Shown here: positions 1 to 6,620 of the stretch, in pieces | Numbering within the stretch: position 1 is the stretch's first letter | Layout of the letters: each line of letters opens with the position of its first letter | Position numbers and translations under genes: made by a program | Assembly (NCBI GenBank): GCA_030744635.1 | Contig: JASLQE010000110.1 | Location: 1-10,085, forward strand | DNA from: Dehalococcoidia bacterium | GTDB taxonomy: Bacteria; Chloroflexota; Dehalococcoidia; JACVQG01; JAHKAY01 | Direction of reading: 5' to 3' | Length of the DNA: 10,085 bases | Notes under the pieces: generated by a model | Databases searched by the model: none | Seen by the model: only the letters and a program-made list of their open reading frames with translations | Told to the model about the DNA's origin: nothing

Positions 1-318
1 GAAGACCAGAAACCCTACCAGGTATCCCAGCAGGACATCCCCCCGGCCCACCGGAGTCGCCAGCAGCCTCTCCAGGGTACCCTGCGTCCTCTCACGCAGG
101 AAGCTCACCCCGGTGAGGATGAAAACGAAGAACATCACGAGTGCGCCCACCAGGGCGGGGGCGGCGAAGTCCAGCACCGCCTTTTTCTCGGAGAAGCTCA
201 GCCCCACCAGGGTCATCACCATCACCGGCACGACAAGGATGAGGGCCAGCGTGCGATGGTCCCGTACTATCTGGATGACTATGCGTCGGGCGATGGCCAG
301 CGTCCTAACTATGGACAT
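1..318 (-). CDS. ABC-2 type exporter permease, N-terminal part (cut by window edge)
   Basis: This is an open frame from an ATG at 318-316 that runs off the left edge after 106 residues. It is probably the membrane subunit of an ABC exporter whose ATPase is the gene just upstream. Visible features are a short basic cytoplasmic N-terminus, a first hydrophobic helix at about residues 24-42, a second at about 52-73, and the start of a third at about 95-106. Between the second and third helices lies the sequence FLRERTQGTLERLLATPV. This E-R-x-x-G-T-L-E-x-L-x-x-T-P pattern is the hallmark of the coupling loop in ABC-2 membrane proteins. The ATPase stop codon lies 23 nt upstream, so the two genes are very likely co-transcribed. 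An AAAGGTGAG stretch lies about 11 nt before the ATG, a rather long ribosome-site spacing. The substrate cannot be told from this fragment. Confidence 0.88.
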   Translation of the reverse strand, partial: MSIVRTLAIARRIVIQIVRDHRTLALILVVPVMVMTLVGLSFSEKKAVLDFAAPALVGALVMFFVFILTGVSFLRERTQGTLERLLATPVGRGDVLLGYLVGFLVF

Positions 319-341
319 ATCAGTCTGCTCTCACCTTTGTC

Positions 342-1073
342 TCACCCCTGTCTAACAAAGTACAGAAAGGCATCCTCCAGGGTGGCCCCCTCGCGGCCGG
401 TGGCCGCCCGGAGCTGAGCGGGGGTGCCCTGGGCGATGACCCTCCCCACCCGGAGGAATGCCAACTCCCCGCAGTGGGCGGCATCATCCATGGTGTGGCT
501 GGAGATGATGATGGCGGTGCCCGCCGAGGTAAGCCCCCGAAAGTGCTCCCAGAAGGTGGCCCGCAGCTCCGGGTCCAGCCCCACGGTAGGCTCGTCCAAC
601 AGCAGCAGCGGCGGCTGGTGCACCAGGGCGCAGGCCAGGCTCAGCCGCTGCCTCATACCGCCGCTGAGGTGGAGCACAGAGTCACGCCGCCTCTCCCACA
701 ACCCTACCAGCCGCAGCACCTCCTCCACCCGCTGGGGCCTTTCGTTCCCCAGGCTATACATGCGGGCAAAGAAGTCCACATTATGGAAAACGGATAGCTC
801 CGCATAGAGGGCGGGGAGCTGGGGCATATAGCCGATGCTTGCCGCCGTACGCGGGGAAGATGGCTCTCCCAGTATCCGCACCGTGCCCCGCCAGGGACGC
901 AGCAGCCCCACCAGCATGCGGATGAGGGTGGTCTTTCCGGCCCCGTTGGGTCCCAGCAGCCCGAAGCTTACCCCCCGGGGCACGGTGAGGGAGAGACCGT
1001 CCAGTGCGCGGAGGCCCCCGTAGCTGAAATCCACCCCTCTCACCTCCACCGCCGGCCCTACCTGAGCGGCCAT
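342..1073 (-). CDS. ABC exporter ATP-binding protein (CcmA/DrrA-like)
   Basis: This gene encodes a 243-residue ATPase that would power the adjacent ABC-2 permease. All nucleotide-binding motifs are present: Walker A GPNGAGKTT at residues 41-49, Q-loop glutamine at 85 (MPQ), signature LSGGMRQ at 136-142, Walker B LLLLDEP at 156-162, D-loop GLDP at 165-168 and switch histidine 193. The length is at the short end for COG1131-type ATPases, with little C-terminal extension. An upstream in-frame TTG at 1091 would add six residues. I prefer the ATG at 1073 because a GGAGG ribosome site sits 7 nt before it and overlaps the TTG-start codons. A TATAAT box lies about 27 nt upstream of the ATG. The exported compound (drug, lipid, ion or other) is not indicated. 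Confidence 0.93.
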   Translation of the reverse strand: MAAQVGPAVEVRGVDFSYGGLRALDGLSLTVPRGVSFGLLGPNGAGKTTLIRMLVGLLRPWRGTVRILGEPSSPRTAASIGYMPQLPALYAELSVFHNVDFFARMYSLGNERPQRVEEVLRLVGLWERRRDSVLHLSGGMRQRLSLACALVHQPPLLLLDEPTVGLDPELRATFWEHFRGLTSAGTAIIISSHTMDDAAHCGELAFLRVGRVIAQGTPAQLRAATGREGATLEDAFLYFVRQG

Positions 1074-1099
1074 GCCACCTCCTCCATCCAAGTCAGTTG

Positions 1100-1105
1100 A
1101 TTATA
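1100..1105 (-). promoter_or_regulatory. -10 box of the ABC exporter promoter
   Basis: On the minus strand the hexamer is a perfect TATAAT. The region 17 nt upstream (TTCTGT) is a poor -35 match, so this promoter may depend on an activator or be weak. Predicted transcription start is near position 1093, giving a leader of about 20 nt that contains the GGAGG ribosome site of the ATPase gene. Confidence 0.5.
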
Positions 1106-1207
1106 CAACGGGGCAGCCGGGGACAGAAGCCTGAGAGCGGTGCCGTATACCGGCCGTTTTTCGCCCGCCCAACGCAGCGGGAGGAGGGAAAAGATGCCAG
1201 CTAAACC

Positions 1208-1231
1208 ACCTCTCCGGCTATGGAGAGAGGT
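1208..1231 (-). terminator. Hairpin at the truB stop codon, possible weak terminator
   Basis: Immediately after truB the minus strand reads ACCTCTC, a 10-nt loop, then GAGAGGT. This is a 7-bp perfect stem; a second register, CTCTCC/GGAGAG, is also possible. Only GGTTTAG follows, not a uridine run, so intrinsic termination would be weak. Its place at the end of the operon is the main reason to list it. Confidence 0.3.
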
Positions 1232-2124
1232 CAAGTCCGCGGCAGGAAGAGCCTTTCCGGATGCCAGAACTGCCCTTTGAACCGCAGGATGCCCAGGAAA
1301 CGGCCCTCCGGGGTATAGGCCCGCGCCCGTTCGCCCACCTCCCCTCGTGCCCTCAGCGGCAAGGGGCGGCCGTTACGGACTATCCGGGTCTCCACCTCGT
1401 TCATCTCCAGGGACCGGAGTCCGGATAACACCGAATCCAGGGGTAGTATAAAGGGTGATAGCTCCCCCGCTGTGAAAGCTTCCTCCAGCCGGGGCATGGC
1501 TACCGCCGTATCCGCTGTGAATATGCCGTACTTTGTCCGGACAAGCTCCTTGAGGTATCCTCCGCACCCCAGCGCCTCACCCAGGTCATGGGCCACCGAA
1601 CGCAGGTAAAAGCCGCGCCCGCACTCCAGATCAATGGTGACCAGCGGGGGCTGCCACCGGGTAATCTCCAGGCCCATCACCTCTACTTGGCGGGGGGCCA
1701 GCTCAACAGCGATACCGGCCCGAGCCAGCTTGTACATACGCTGGCCATCCTTTTTGATGGCGCTGAAGGGGGGAGGCTTCTGCCAGACAGACCCCCCTTT
1801 GAAGGCCCTGAGGGCGGTTTCCACCTGTTCCAGTGTCACGGCGGAGGCATCCCCGCGGCGGGTGACCTTTCCTTCCCCGTCATAGGTATCGGTGGCGAGG
1901 CCCAGCTCTATAACAGCGCGGTAGCTCTTGGAGGTCTCCAGTATGTAGGGCATAAGCTTGGTGGCCTGGCCCAGGAACACCGGAAAGGTGCCACTCGCCT
2001 GCGGGTCCAGGGTCCCGGCGTGGCCGACCTTTTTCTCGCCGCTCCAGCGGCGTATGATGGCCACCACCTGAAAGGAGGAAGGGCCCACCGGTTTGAATAC
2101 ATTTAGTATGCCATCTACGCTCAA
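1231..2124 (-). CDS. truB: tRNA pseudouridine-55 synthase TruB
   Basis: This enzyme converts U55 in the T-loop of elongator tRNAs to pseudouridine. The 297-residue length is normal for bacterial TruB. Family motifs are all visible: the KPVGPSS segment at 11-17, GHAGTLDP at 34-41 with the catalytic aspartate at 40, the K-x-Y-R-A...TDTYDGEG region at 66-85, PPPFSAIKKDGQRMYKLAR at 117-135, and ECGRGFYLRSVAHDLG at 167-182. The C-terminal part, about 215-297, fits the small PUA-like accessory domain. The start is a TTG at 2124-2122. It gives the usual short N-terminus (M-S-V-D-G-I-L-N-V-F-K-P) and lies 6 nt after the rbfA stop with a weak AGGT ribosome site. It is the last gene of the nusA operon. 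Confidence 0.95.
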   Translation of the reverse strand: MSVDGILNVFKPVGPSSFQVVAIIRRWSGEKKVGHAGTLDPQASGTFPVFLGQATKLMPYILETSKSYRAVIELGLATDTYDGEGKVTRRGDASAVTLEQVETALRAFKGGSVWQKPPPFSAIKKDGQRMYKLARAGIAVELAPRQVEVMGLEITRWQPPLVTIDLECGRGFYLRSVAHDLGEALGCGGYLKELVRTKYGIFTADTAVAMPRLEEAFTAGELSPFILPLDSVLSGLRSLEMNEVETRIVRNGRPLPLRARGEVGERARAYTPEGRFLGILRFKGQFWHPERLFLPRT

Positions 2125-2130
2125 GTGGAC

Positions 2131-2493
2131 CTAATCGTCATGAGGGGATTCGTTGTCACTGACCCTCTTGATGAGGTGGAAGGTCTCTACCCCTTCCTGA
2201 ATGGAGTCATCCCGGAGGAACTCCAGCCGCGGGATATGCCTTAATGACATGCGGTGAGCGAGTTCCCTTCGCAAGTAGCCTGAGGCGGCAACCACCCCTT
2301 CCATGGCCTGTTTTTTCTCCTCCTCACCACCCAGGGAGCTGATGGATACCCTGGCCAGGCTCAGGTCCGACGCCACTTGCACAGAGGTTACGGTGATTAC
2401 ACCGGAGAGGCGCGGGTCTCGCACCTGATGGAGCAGCAATTGCGCCAACTCCTCCCTCAGGAGGTCGTTCAGGCGCTGGGTGCGCCGGGACAC
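2131..2493 (-). CDS. rbfA: 30S ribosome-binding factor RbfA
   Basis: This is a 120-residue protein of the single-KH-domain RbfA family, which helps mature the 16S rRNA 5' end and the 30S subunit. The N-terminal SRRTQRLNDLLREELAQLL helix, the RDPRLSGVITVTSVQVASDLSLARV strand region at about 25-49, and the late LEFLRDDSIQEGVETFHLI segment at 90-108 are typical. The frame is open up to a GTG at 2523, but I choose the GTG at 2493-2491. That start gives the standard N-terminus. It lies 2 nt after the infB stop and has a GGTGG purine-rich site 7 nt upstream, inside the infB 3' end. This tight junction suggests translational coupling with infB. Confidence 0.92.
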   Translation of the reverse strand: MSRRTQRLNDLLREELAQLLLHQVRDPRLSGVITVTSVQVASDLSLARVSISSLGGEEEKKQAMEGVVAASGYLRRELAHRMSLRHIPRLEFLRDDSIQEGVETFHLIKRVSDNESPHDD

Positions 2494-2495
2494 GG

Positions 2496-4265
2496 TTAAT
2501 CCACCCTCTCCCGGCGATAACACTCAAGCTCATCACCCTTCTGGAAGTCCCAGAAGCCTTCTACACCCACCCCGGCCTCCATGCCCTCACTGACCTCGTT
2601 AGCCTTGTCCTGGTAGCGACGAATGCTCTTGATACGGGAGTCCACCAAAACCTCCTTGCCACGATTGACGCGTACCTGAGAGCCCATGGTGAGCTTACCT
2701 GTACTAACCTTGACTCCAGCCACCCGTTTCAGGTCACGACCGGCCCGGAAGATGGCGATAATCTCCCCACGGCCTTCCACCACCTCAGCGTATATGGGTT
2801 CCAACATCCCCACCAGGGCCTTCTGCACCGCATCGGTGAGGGCGTAGATGATGTTATACATTCTGATATCCACGGACTCTGAATCAGCTAATTTGCGTGC
2901 TCCCGGCTCCACACGGGTATTAAATCCCAGCACAATCCCCTTGGAAGCCACGGCCAACATGACATCGCTCTCGGTAATGCTGCCGGTGCTGCCGTGGATA
3001 ACCCTGACAACCACCCGTTCTGAGCTGAGGCGCTCCAGGGAGTTGCGTATGGGCTCTAAACTGCCCTGGACATCCGCCTTGAGGATAATGTTTAACTCTT
3101 TCACCTGTCCTTCGTTTATCTGAGCAAAAAGGCTGTCCAGCGTGGTGTGGCCGGCCCCGTCGGTGCGCAGCTCCGCCTGTTTGGCTGCGAGACTTCGGGC
3201 CTGCTTGTCGCTCTCGGCTATGGTAAAGGTGTCCCCGGGCCGGGGCGGCGTACCAAACCCCATTACCTCTACCGGTGTGGAAGGGCCTGCCTGCTTCATG
3301 CGCCGGCCGTGGTCATCAAACATGGCTCTGACCCGGCCCCAGGAATAACCCGCTACCACAATATCGCCAATCTTAAGGGTGCCGTTATGTATTAGCAGAG
3401 TGGCCACCGGCCCTCGGCTCTTGTCAAGGCCAGCCTCCACCACCACACCGGCGGCATCCTGGTCTGGGTCCGCTTTGAGCTCGGCCATCTCGGCCACCAG
3501 CAGCAGGTATTCAAGGAGTTGCGATATGCCCTCTTTTTTCTTGGCGGATACCTCGGTGCACACCACATTCCCGCCCCAGTCCTCTATAACGAGCCCCTGT
3601 TCGGCGAGCTGGCGTTTCACCCTATCGATGTCGGCGTCCGGGCGGTCAACCTTGTTTATGGCCACCACGATGGGCACCCCGGCCGCCTTGGCATGGTTAA
3701 TTGCCTCCACGGTCTGGGGCATAACACCGTCATCGGCGGCTACCACTAACACGGCTATATCGGTTATCTGGGCACCCCGTGCCCGCATGGCGGTGAAGGC
3801 CTCATGGCCCGGAGTGTCCAGGAAGGTTATCTTCTTACCGCCCACCTCTACCTGATACGCACCAATATGCTGCGTAATCTCTCCGGCCTCGTCAGCCACT
3901 ACATTGCTCTCTCTGATGGCATCCAAAAGGGTAGTCTTACCGTGGTCCACATGTCCCAGGATGGTTGTTACCGGCGGCCTGGGCACAGCCCGGCCCAACT
4001 CAAACTCGTGCCCTGGCTTCGTCGCGGTGGTCTGAGCAACCATTTCCCGTACCGGCACTCCGCACATCTGCGCCACCTGGGCGGCAGTAGCAAAGTCAAT
4101 GGTCTGGTTGACATTCGCCATGATGCCTTGCCGCATCAATTGCTTTATGATTTCAACACCACCCAGCCGTAGCAGTTCCGCGAGCTGCTTAACGGTGATT
4201 GTGGAGGGTATCTCCAACACCTTCCTGGCTGCTTCGGCGCTTGTCCGGGCTTTCCTGGTCTCCAT
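2496..4265 (-). CDS. infB: Translation initiation factor IF-2
   Basis: IF2 is the GTPase that brings initiator fMet-tRNA to the 30S subunit and promotes subunit joining. The GTPase motifs are intact: G1 GHVDHGKT at 104-111, the switch I segment ITQHIGAYQ at 130-138, G3 DTPGH at 150-154, G4 NKVD at 204-207 and G5 SAK at 240-242. A single IF2 N-terminal helical module lies at about 22-75. Domains II, III and IV follow, ending at a normal C-terminus. At 589 residues it is a short IF2, lacking the long charged N-terminal region of enterobacterial proteins. The ATG directly follows the ylxR TAG stop (no gap), with GGAGG 4 nt upstream, so the start is firm. Confidence 0.98.
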   Translation of the reverse strand: METRKARTSAEAARKVLEIPSTITVKQLAELLRLGGVEIIKQLMRQGIMANVNQTIDFATAAQVAQMCGVPVREMVAQTTATKPGHEFELGRAVPRPPVTTILGHVDHGKTTLLDAIRESNVVADEAGEITQHIGAYQVEVGGKKITFLDTPGHEAFTAMRARGAQITDIAVLVVAADDGVMPQTVEAINHAKAAGVPIVVAINKVDRPDADIDRVKRQLAEQGLVIEDWGGNVVCTEVSAKKKEGISQLLEYLLLVAEMAELKADPDQDAAGVVVEAGLDKSRGPVATLLIHNGTLKIGDIVVAGYSWGRVRAMFDDHGRRMKQAGPSTPVEVMGFGTPPRPGDTFTIAESDKQARSLAAKQAELRTDGAGHTTLDSLFAQINEGQVKELNIILKADVQGSLEPIRNSLERLSSERVVVRVIHGSTGSITESDVMLAVASKGIVLGFNTRVEPGARKLADSESVDIRMYNIIYALTDAVQKALVGMLEPIYAEVVEGRGEIIAIFRAGRDLKRVAGVKVSTGKLTMGSQVRVNRGKEVLVDSRIKSIRRYQDKANEVSEGMEAGVGVEGFWDFQKGDELECYRRERVD

Positions 4266-4556
4266 CTATCCTCCCCGGGGTAATGTAGAGGCAAACTCCT
4301 GCATCCGCTGGCGCTCATCGGCGGTAAGCTTGGCCCGTAGCCGTCGTTCTATCCCTCCTCCTTTGAGCCCTTTTTGCCAGCATTCCAAGCGCGGACAGAG
4401 ATAGGCACCCCTCCCCGGCCGTTTACCGGTGGGGTCCACCTCAACCTCCCCCTGAGGCGTACGCACCAGCCGGGTCAGCTCCCGTTTGTCCTTGGCATAC
4501 CGGCAGCCGATACAGGTGCGGTCAGGGATGTGCCGGGCAACGGAGGGTACTTTCAC
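4266..4556 (-). CDS. ylxR: YlxR family protein (DUF448)
   Basis: This 96-residue protein sits in the classical YlxR position between nusA and infB. It shows the family pattern: RTCIGCR at 13-19 with cysteines 15 and 18, the ELTRLVR strand at 26-32, the GRGAYLC motif at 48-54, and a further cysteine at 59. YlxR proteins are small basic nucleic-acid-binding proteins. Some work links them to RNase P or to gene regulation, but the role is not settled. The start is a GTG at 4556-4554, six nt after the nusA stop. GAGGG about 11 nt upstream lies within the nusA end. A later start would cut into the conserved N-terminus. Confidence 0.93.
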   Translation of the reverse strand: MKVPSVARHIPDRTCIGCRYAKDKRELTRLVRTPQGEVEVDPTGKRPGRGAYLCPRLECWQKGLKGGGIERRLRAKLTADERQRMQEFASTLPRGG

Positions 4557-4562
4557 CGGTGC

Positions 4563-6128
4563 TTAGGCCCTCGGAGTCTGGGCTGCGTTAGACCCTTGCT
4601 TCTTGGTTTTCTTGCCTTTGGTCTCCTCCCGTCGCCGCCGACCACCTCCCTGGCCACCCCTTTTGAGTTCAGGGATATCTTCAGCAAAGCGCAAGCCACC
4701 CTGTGCTATCGGTTGAGTAGGGACAGCCCTGGTAAAGACCTCTTCGAAGGAGAGGGCTTCTTCCTCCTCCTCCACTATTACCTCTTCCACCACCACTTCT
4801 TCCATCACCGGGGTTACCTCAGCAGCGGCCTCCTCGGCCACCACTTCAACTGCCTCAGCCGCCTTTTCCACAACCTCGTCCACCGGCTCGGGCGCTACCT
4901 TATCCGCCTTCGCAGGGGTTACCTCTGCAGTCACCTTTACCTCAGCAACGGGAGCAACGGGTTGCTCAACCGCTGGGACCTCAGCCGGAGGCCCTTCTTT
5001 CACAGCGGTTTCCGCCACAACTGCTTCAGCAGGGGCGCCCATCACTATCGTGACAGGTGCTGCGGGCGGTTTGCCGAGCAGTTTCTCCGCCTCGGCTATG
5101 GAGGCGCTCTTGATATCAATTCGCCAGCCGGTCAGCTTAGCCGCAAGGCGGGCATTCTGCCCCTCCTTGCCGATGGCCAGGGATAGCTGCCTATCTGGCA
5201 CTACCACCTCTGCGGTCTTTTCCTCTTCTTTGATATCTACATTTAGCACCTGGGCTGGGCTCAAGGCGTTATGAATAAATACTGACGGGTCGTCGTCCCA
5301 TACCACCACATCAATGCGCTCGCCGCCCAGCTCACGAACGATGCCCTGGATACGAATGCCTCGCTGGCCAACACAGCACCCCACCGGGTCCACCCCGGCC
5401 TGCCGGGCAAACACAGCCAGCTTGCTGCGGGAGCCCGGTTCCCGGGCAATAGCCTTGATCTCCACTATCCCCTGCTGTAGCTCCGGCACTTCCAGCTCCA
5501 GGAGGCGCCGCAGCAGGTTCCTGTGGGTGCGGGACACCACTACCTGGGTGCCCCGGGGGCTTCGTTGTACCTCCAGCAGGTATACCTTTATCCTTTGGCC
5601 GGGCCGGTAGCGTTCGGTCTTCACCTGCTCGCTTCCAGGAAGCACAGCCTCTCCCCGGCCCAAGTCAAGAATAATCTGTCTGGGCTCCACCCTCTGTATT
5701 ATGCCGGTTAGAACATCGCCCTCTTTGGTATGGAACTCTTCGAATACGGCATTGTGTTCCGCCTCACGCAGCCGCTGCAGCAATACCTGCTTCGCAGTCT
5801 GTGCGGCTATGCGTCCGGCCCCGGGAGGAATGGAGATCTCCTCTTCCAGGGTGTCTCCCGCCTGGGCCGCAGGGTCGGTACGGCGGGCCTCCTCTACAGT
5901 GAACTCGCTGTCAGGGTCAGTCACCTCCTCCACAACAAATCTCTGGAGGAACACCCTCATATCCCCAGTGGTAGGACTTATCCTCACCACCAAGGGCTGA
6001 GTGACGGCCACATTGTCCTTTTTCATGGCGGTCGCCAGGGCCTGCTCTGCGGTACGCAGTACCACATCCCGAGGCAACCCCTTCTCTGCCGCCAACAGGT
6101 TTATGGCCATCAGCAGCTCACTTCTCAT
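4563..6128 (-). CDS. nusA: Transcription termination/antitermination factor NusA, with long acidic C-terminal extension
   Basis: NusA binds RNA polymerase and nascent RNA, stimulating pausing and hairpin-dependent termination. Of 521 residues, about 1-130 form the polymerase-binding N-terminal domain, and about 135-200 the S1 domain. Residues 230-290 are KH1, with a GVDPVGCCVGQRGIRIQ motif, and 300-347 are KH2, with the GKEGQNARLAAKLTGW motif. Residues 348-521 are extra. They form a low-complexity alanine, valine and glutamate rich stretch with a run of acidic residues at about 442-457. A conserved-looking segment, LSFEEVFTRAV, follows at 459-469, then a strongly basic glycine, arginine and lysine tail at 489-512. 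This is not the Escherichia coli acidic-repeat arrangement and looks disordered. The ATG at 6128 is preceded by AAGGGGG about 11 nt away. A second in-frame ATG six codons later is less likely because the N-terminus from 6128 aligns with the family. Confidence 0.96.
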   Translation of the reverse strand: MRSELLMAINLLAAEKGLPRDVVLRTAEQALATAMKKDNVAVTQPLVVRISPTTGDMRVFLQRFVVEEVTDPDSEFTVEEARRTDPAAQAGDTLEEEISIPPGAGRIAAQTAKQVLLQRLREAEHNAVFEEFHTKEGDVLTGIIQRVEPRQIILDLGRGEAVLPGSEQVKTERYRPGQRIKVYLLEVQRSPRGTQVVVSRTHRNLLRRLLELEVPELQQGIVEIKAIAREPGSRSKLAVFARQAGVDPVGCCVGQRGIRIQGIVRELGGERIDVVVWDDDPSVFIHNALSPAQVLNVDIKEEEKTAEVVVPDRQLSLAIGKEGQNARLAAKLTGWRIDIKSASIAEAEKLLGKPPAAPVTIVMGAPAEAVVAETAVKEGPPAEVPAVEQPVAPVAEVKVTAEVTPAKADKVAPEPVDEVVEKAAEAVEVVAEEAAAEVTPVMEEVVVEEVIVEEEEEALSFEEVFTRAVPTQPIAQGGLRFAEDIPELKRGGQGGGRRRREETKGKKTKKQGSNAAQTPRA

Positions 6129-6150
6129 AGGCTAAAAGCCCCCTTATAAC

Positions 6151-6173
6151 AAAAAAGTGGGACTCAGCCCACT
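6151..6173 (-). terminator. Intrinsic terminator hairpin in the nusA leader (candidate attenuator)
   Basis: On the minus strand the sequence is AGTGGG, a 6-nt loop, CCCACT, followed directly by a run of T residues. It is a 6-bp stem with a U-tract, so it is a compact intrinsic terminator. It lies about 20-40 nt downstream of the predicted nusA transcription start and 22 nt before the nusA ATG. No other minus-strand gene is visible just upstream that it could serve. On the plus strand it has no T-run. Because NusA enhances hairpin termination, an autoregulatory attenuator is the natural reading, but this is inference. Confidence 0.6.
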
Positions 6174-6199
6174 CAAACAGGGCAAATTCAATTAAGCTT

Positions 6200-6228
6200 A
6201 GCATAGCACAACCACATGGAAAACACAA
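6200..6228 (-). promoter_or_regulatory. Candidate promoter of the nusA operon
   Basis: On the minus strand a -35-like TTGTGT (plus 6223-6228) is separated by exactly 17 nt from a -10-like TATGCT (plus 6200-6205). TGC directly before the -10 makes an extended -10 element. The predicted start is near 6192, giving a leader of about 64 nt that contains the terminator hairpin at 6151-6173. The 13 bases TTGTGCTATGCTA around the -10 are repeated exactly in the opposite promoter at 6609-6621. Confidence 0.6.
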
Positions 6229-6344
6229 GGGTGAGGCCGGAATTCACCATACCTGTCCTCAAACCTCGCCCACCCTTCAGAAGAATAGTCCTCCATTCCA
6301 CAGACCAGCTTATACGCCAGTGTTGATTAAAGCCGCAAACTGAC

Positions 6345-6372
6345 TGCCGGCATCCGAGTATAGATGTCGGCG
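6345..6372 (+). other. Stem-loop, 10 bp with two G-U pairs
   Basis: TGCCGGCATC pairs with GATGTCGGCG across an 8-nt loop. Two of the ten pairs are G-U on the plus-strand RNA and would be C-A mismatches on the minus strand, so the structure favours a rightward transcript. It is not followed by a T-run and is therefore not an intrinsic terminator. Confidence 0.4.
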
Positions 6373-6430
6373 AGGGGCCATACGGTGGTATCATCGCAAC
6401 GGTGAGCACAGCATCATCAGGGAAATCTCG

Positions 6431-6460
6431 GTCAACTCAAGACCCCCCAGTCAACTCAAG
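6431..6460. repeat. Direct repeat of GTCAACTCAAG, 19-bp period
   Basis: GTCAACTCAAG occurs at 6431-6441 and again, exactly, at 6450-6460. The 19-bp period is close to two turns of DNA, so two protein molecules could bind on the same face. It lies about 130 bp upstream of the -35 box at 6592 and about 200 bp from the nusA promoter. A regulatory role is inference. Confidence 0.55.
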
Positions 6461-6481
6461 GCAATTGATAGCGGCTACATA

Positions 6482-6503
6482 GACCTCCAATCGCTGTGAG
6501 GTC
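6482..6503. repeat. Inverted repeat GACCTC-N10-GAGGTC
   Basis: Two perfect 6-bp arms are separated by 10 nt. The element could be an operator half-site pair or a small hairpin. There is no T-run, so a terminator is unlikely. Confidence 0.35.
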
Positions 6504-6544
6504 AGGAGTGAGTGCCTGCGTACCGATTATGAAAGGAGCGGCTA

Positions 6545-6595
6545 ATGGGTATAGCTACCCAACAGGCAGCACCAATGCCAACGCCCTTTTCTTGA
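6545..6595 (+). CDS. 16-codon mini-ORF with strong ribosome site (possible leader peptide)
   Basis: An ATG at 6545 has AAAGGAG ending 6 nt upstream, one of the best-placed Shine-Dalgarno sites in the window. The frame encodes MGIATQQAAPMPTPFS and stops at 6593-6595, exactly over the -35 box of the next promoter. The start codon lies inside the TGGGTA-N4-TACCCA inverted repeat (6546-6561), so a hairpin could mask it in RNA. No promoter driving it is obvious. It may be a leader peptide, a remnant of a lost gene, or chance; I do not recognise the peptide. Confidence 0.3.
   Translation: MGIATQQAAPMPTPFS
6546..6561. repeat. Inverted repeat TGGGTA-TAGC-TACCCA
   Basis: This is a perfect 6-bp inverted repeat with a 4-nt centre, 30 nt upstream of the -35 box of the phosphoesterase promoter. 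Its position and symmetry would suit an operator for a dimeric regulator. Alternatively it is an RNA hairpin covering the mini-ORF start codon. Confidence 0.45.
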
Positions 6596-6620
6596 CCCCC
6601 ATAATGGATTGTGCTATGCT
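6592..6620 (+). promoter_or_regulatory. Promoter of the phosphoesterase genes, predicted leaderless
   Basis: A -35 TTGACC (6592-6597) is followed by a 17-nt spacer and a -10 TATGCT (6615-6620). The trinucleotide TGC at 6612-6614 makes it an extended -10 promoter. Only 8 nt separate the -10 from the ATG at 6629, so transcription should start at or within 1-2 nt of the start codon. No Shine-Dalgarno site precedes that ATG, in agreement with a leaderless message. Confidence 0.7.

Noticed and set aside
1074..1091. TTG start at 1091 for the ABC ATPase
   Set aside because: The ribosome site GGAGG would lie inside the coding region; the ATG at 1073 is correctly spaced from it.
1142..1161. Plus-strand GCCG-TATAC-CGGC hairpin followed by CGTTTTT
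   Set aside because: It resembles a terminator, but the stem is only 4 bp and no plus-strand gene precedes it; on the minus strand, where the genes are, it gives an A-run.
2494..2523. GTG start at 2523 for rbfA
   Set aside because: It would add ten residues not expected for RbfA and overlap infB; the GTG at 2493 gives the standard N-terminus and has its own ribosome site.
3379..3855. 158-codon plus-strand ORF inside infB
   Set aside because: It is antisense to the conserved GTPase domain of IF2, has a serine and alanine-rich shadow composition and no motifs.
4374..5186. 270-codon plus-strand ORF across ylxR and nusA
   Set aside because: It lies antisense to two well-recognised genes and has the leucine, histidine and arginine-rich composition of a shadow frame.
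6188..6409. 73-codon minus-strand ORF in the intergenic region
   Set aside because: It overlaps the nusA promoter, shows no domain pattern and has an unusual composition; it looks like chance.
6174..6600. tRNA or other known structured RNA in the intergenic region
   Set aside because: I found no cloverleaf pattern or T-loop motif; only isolated hairpins are visible, so no RNA gene is called.
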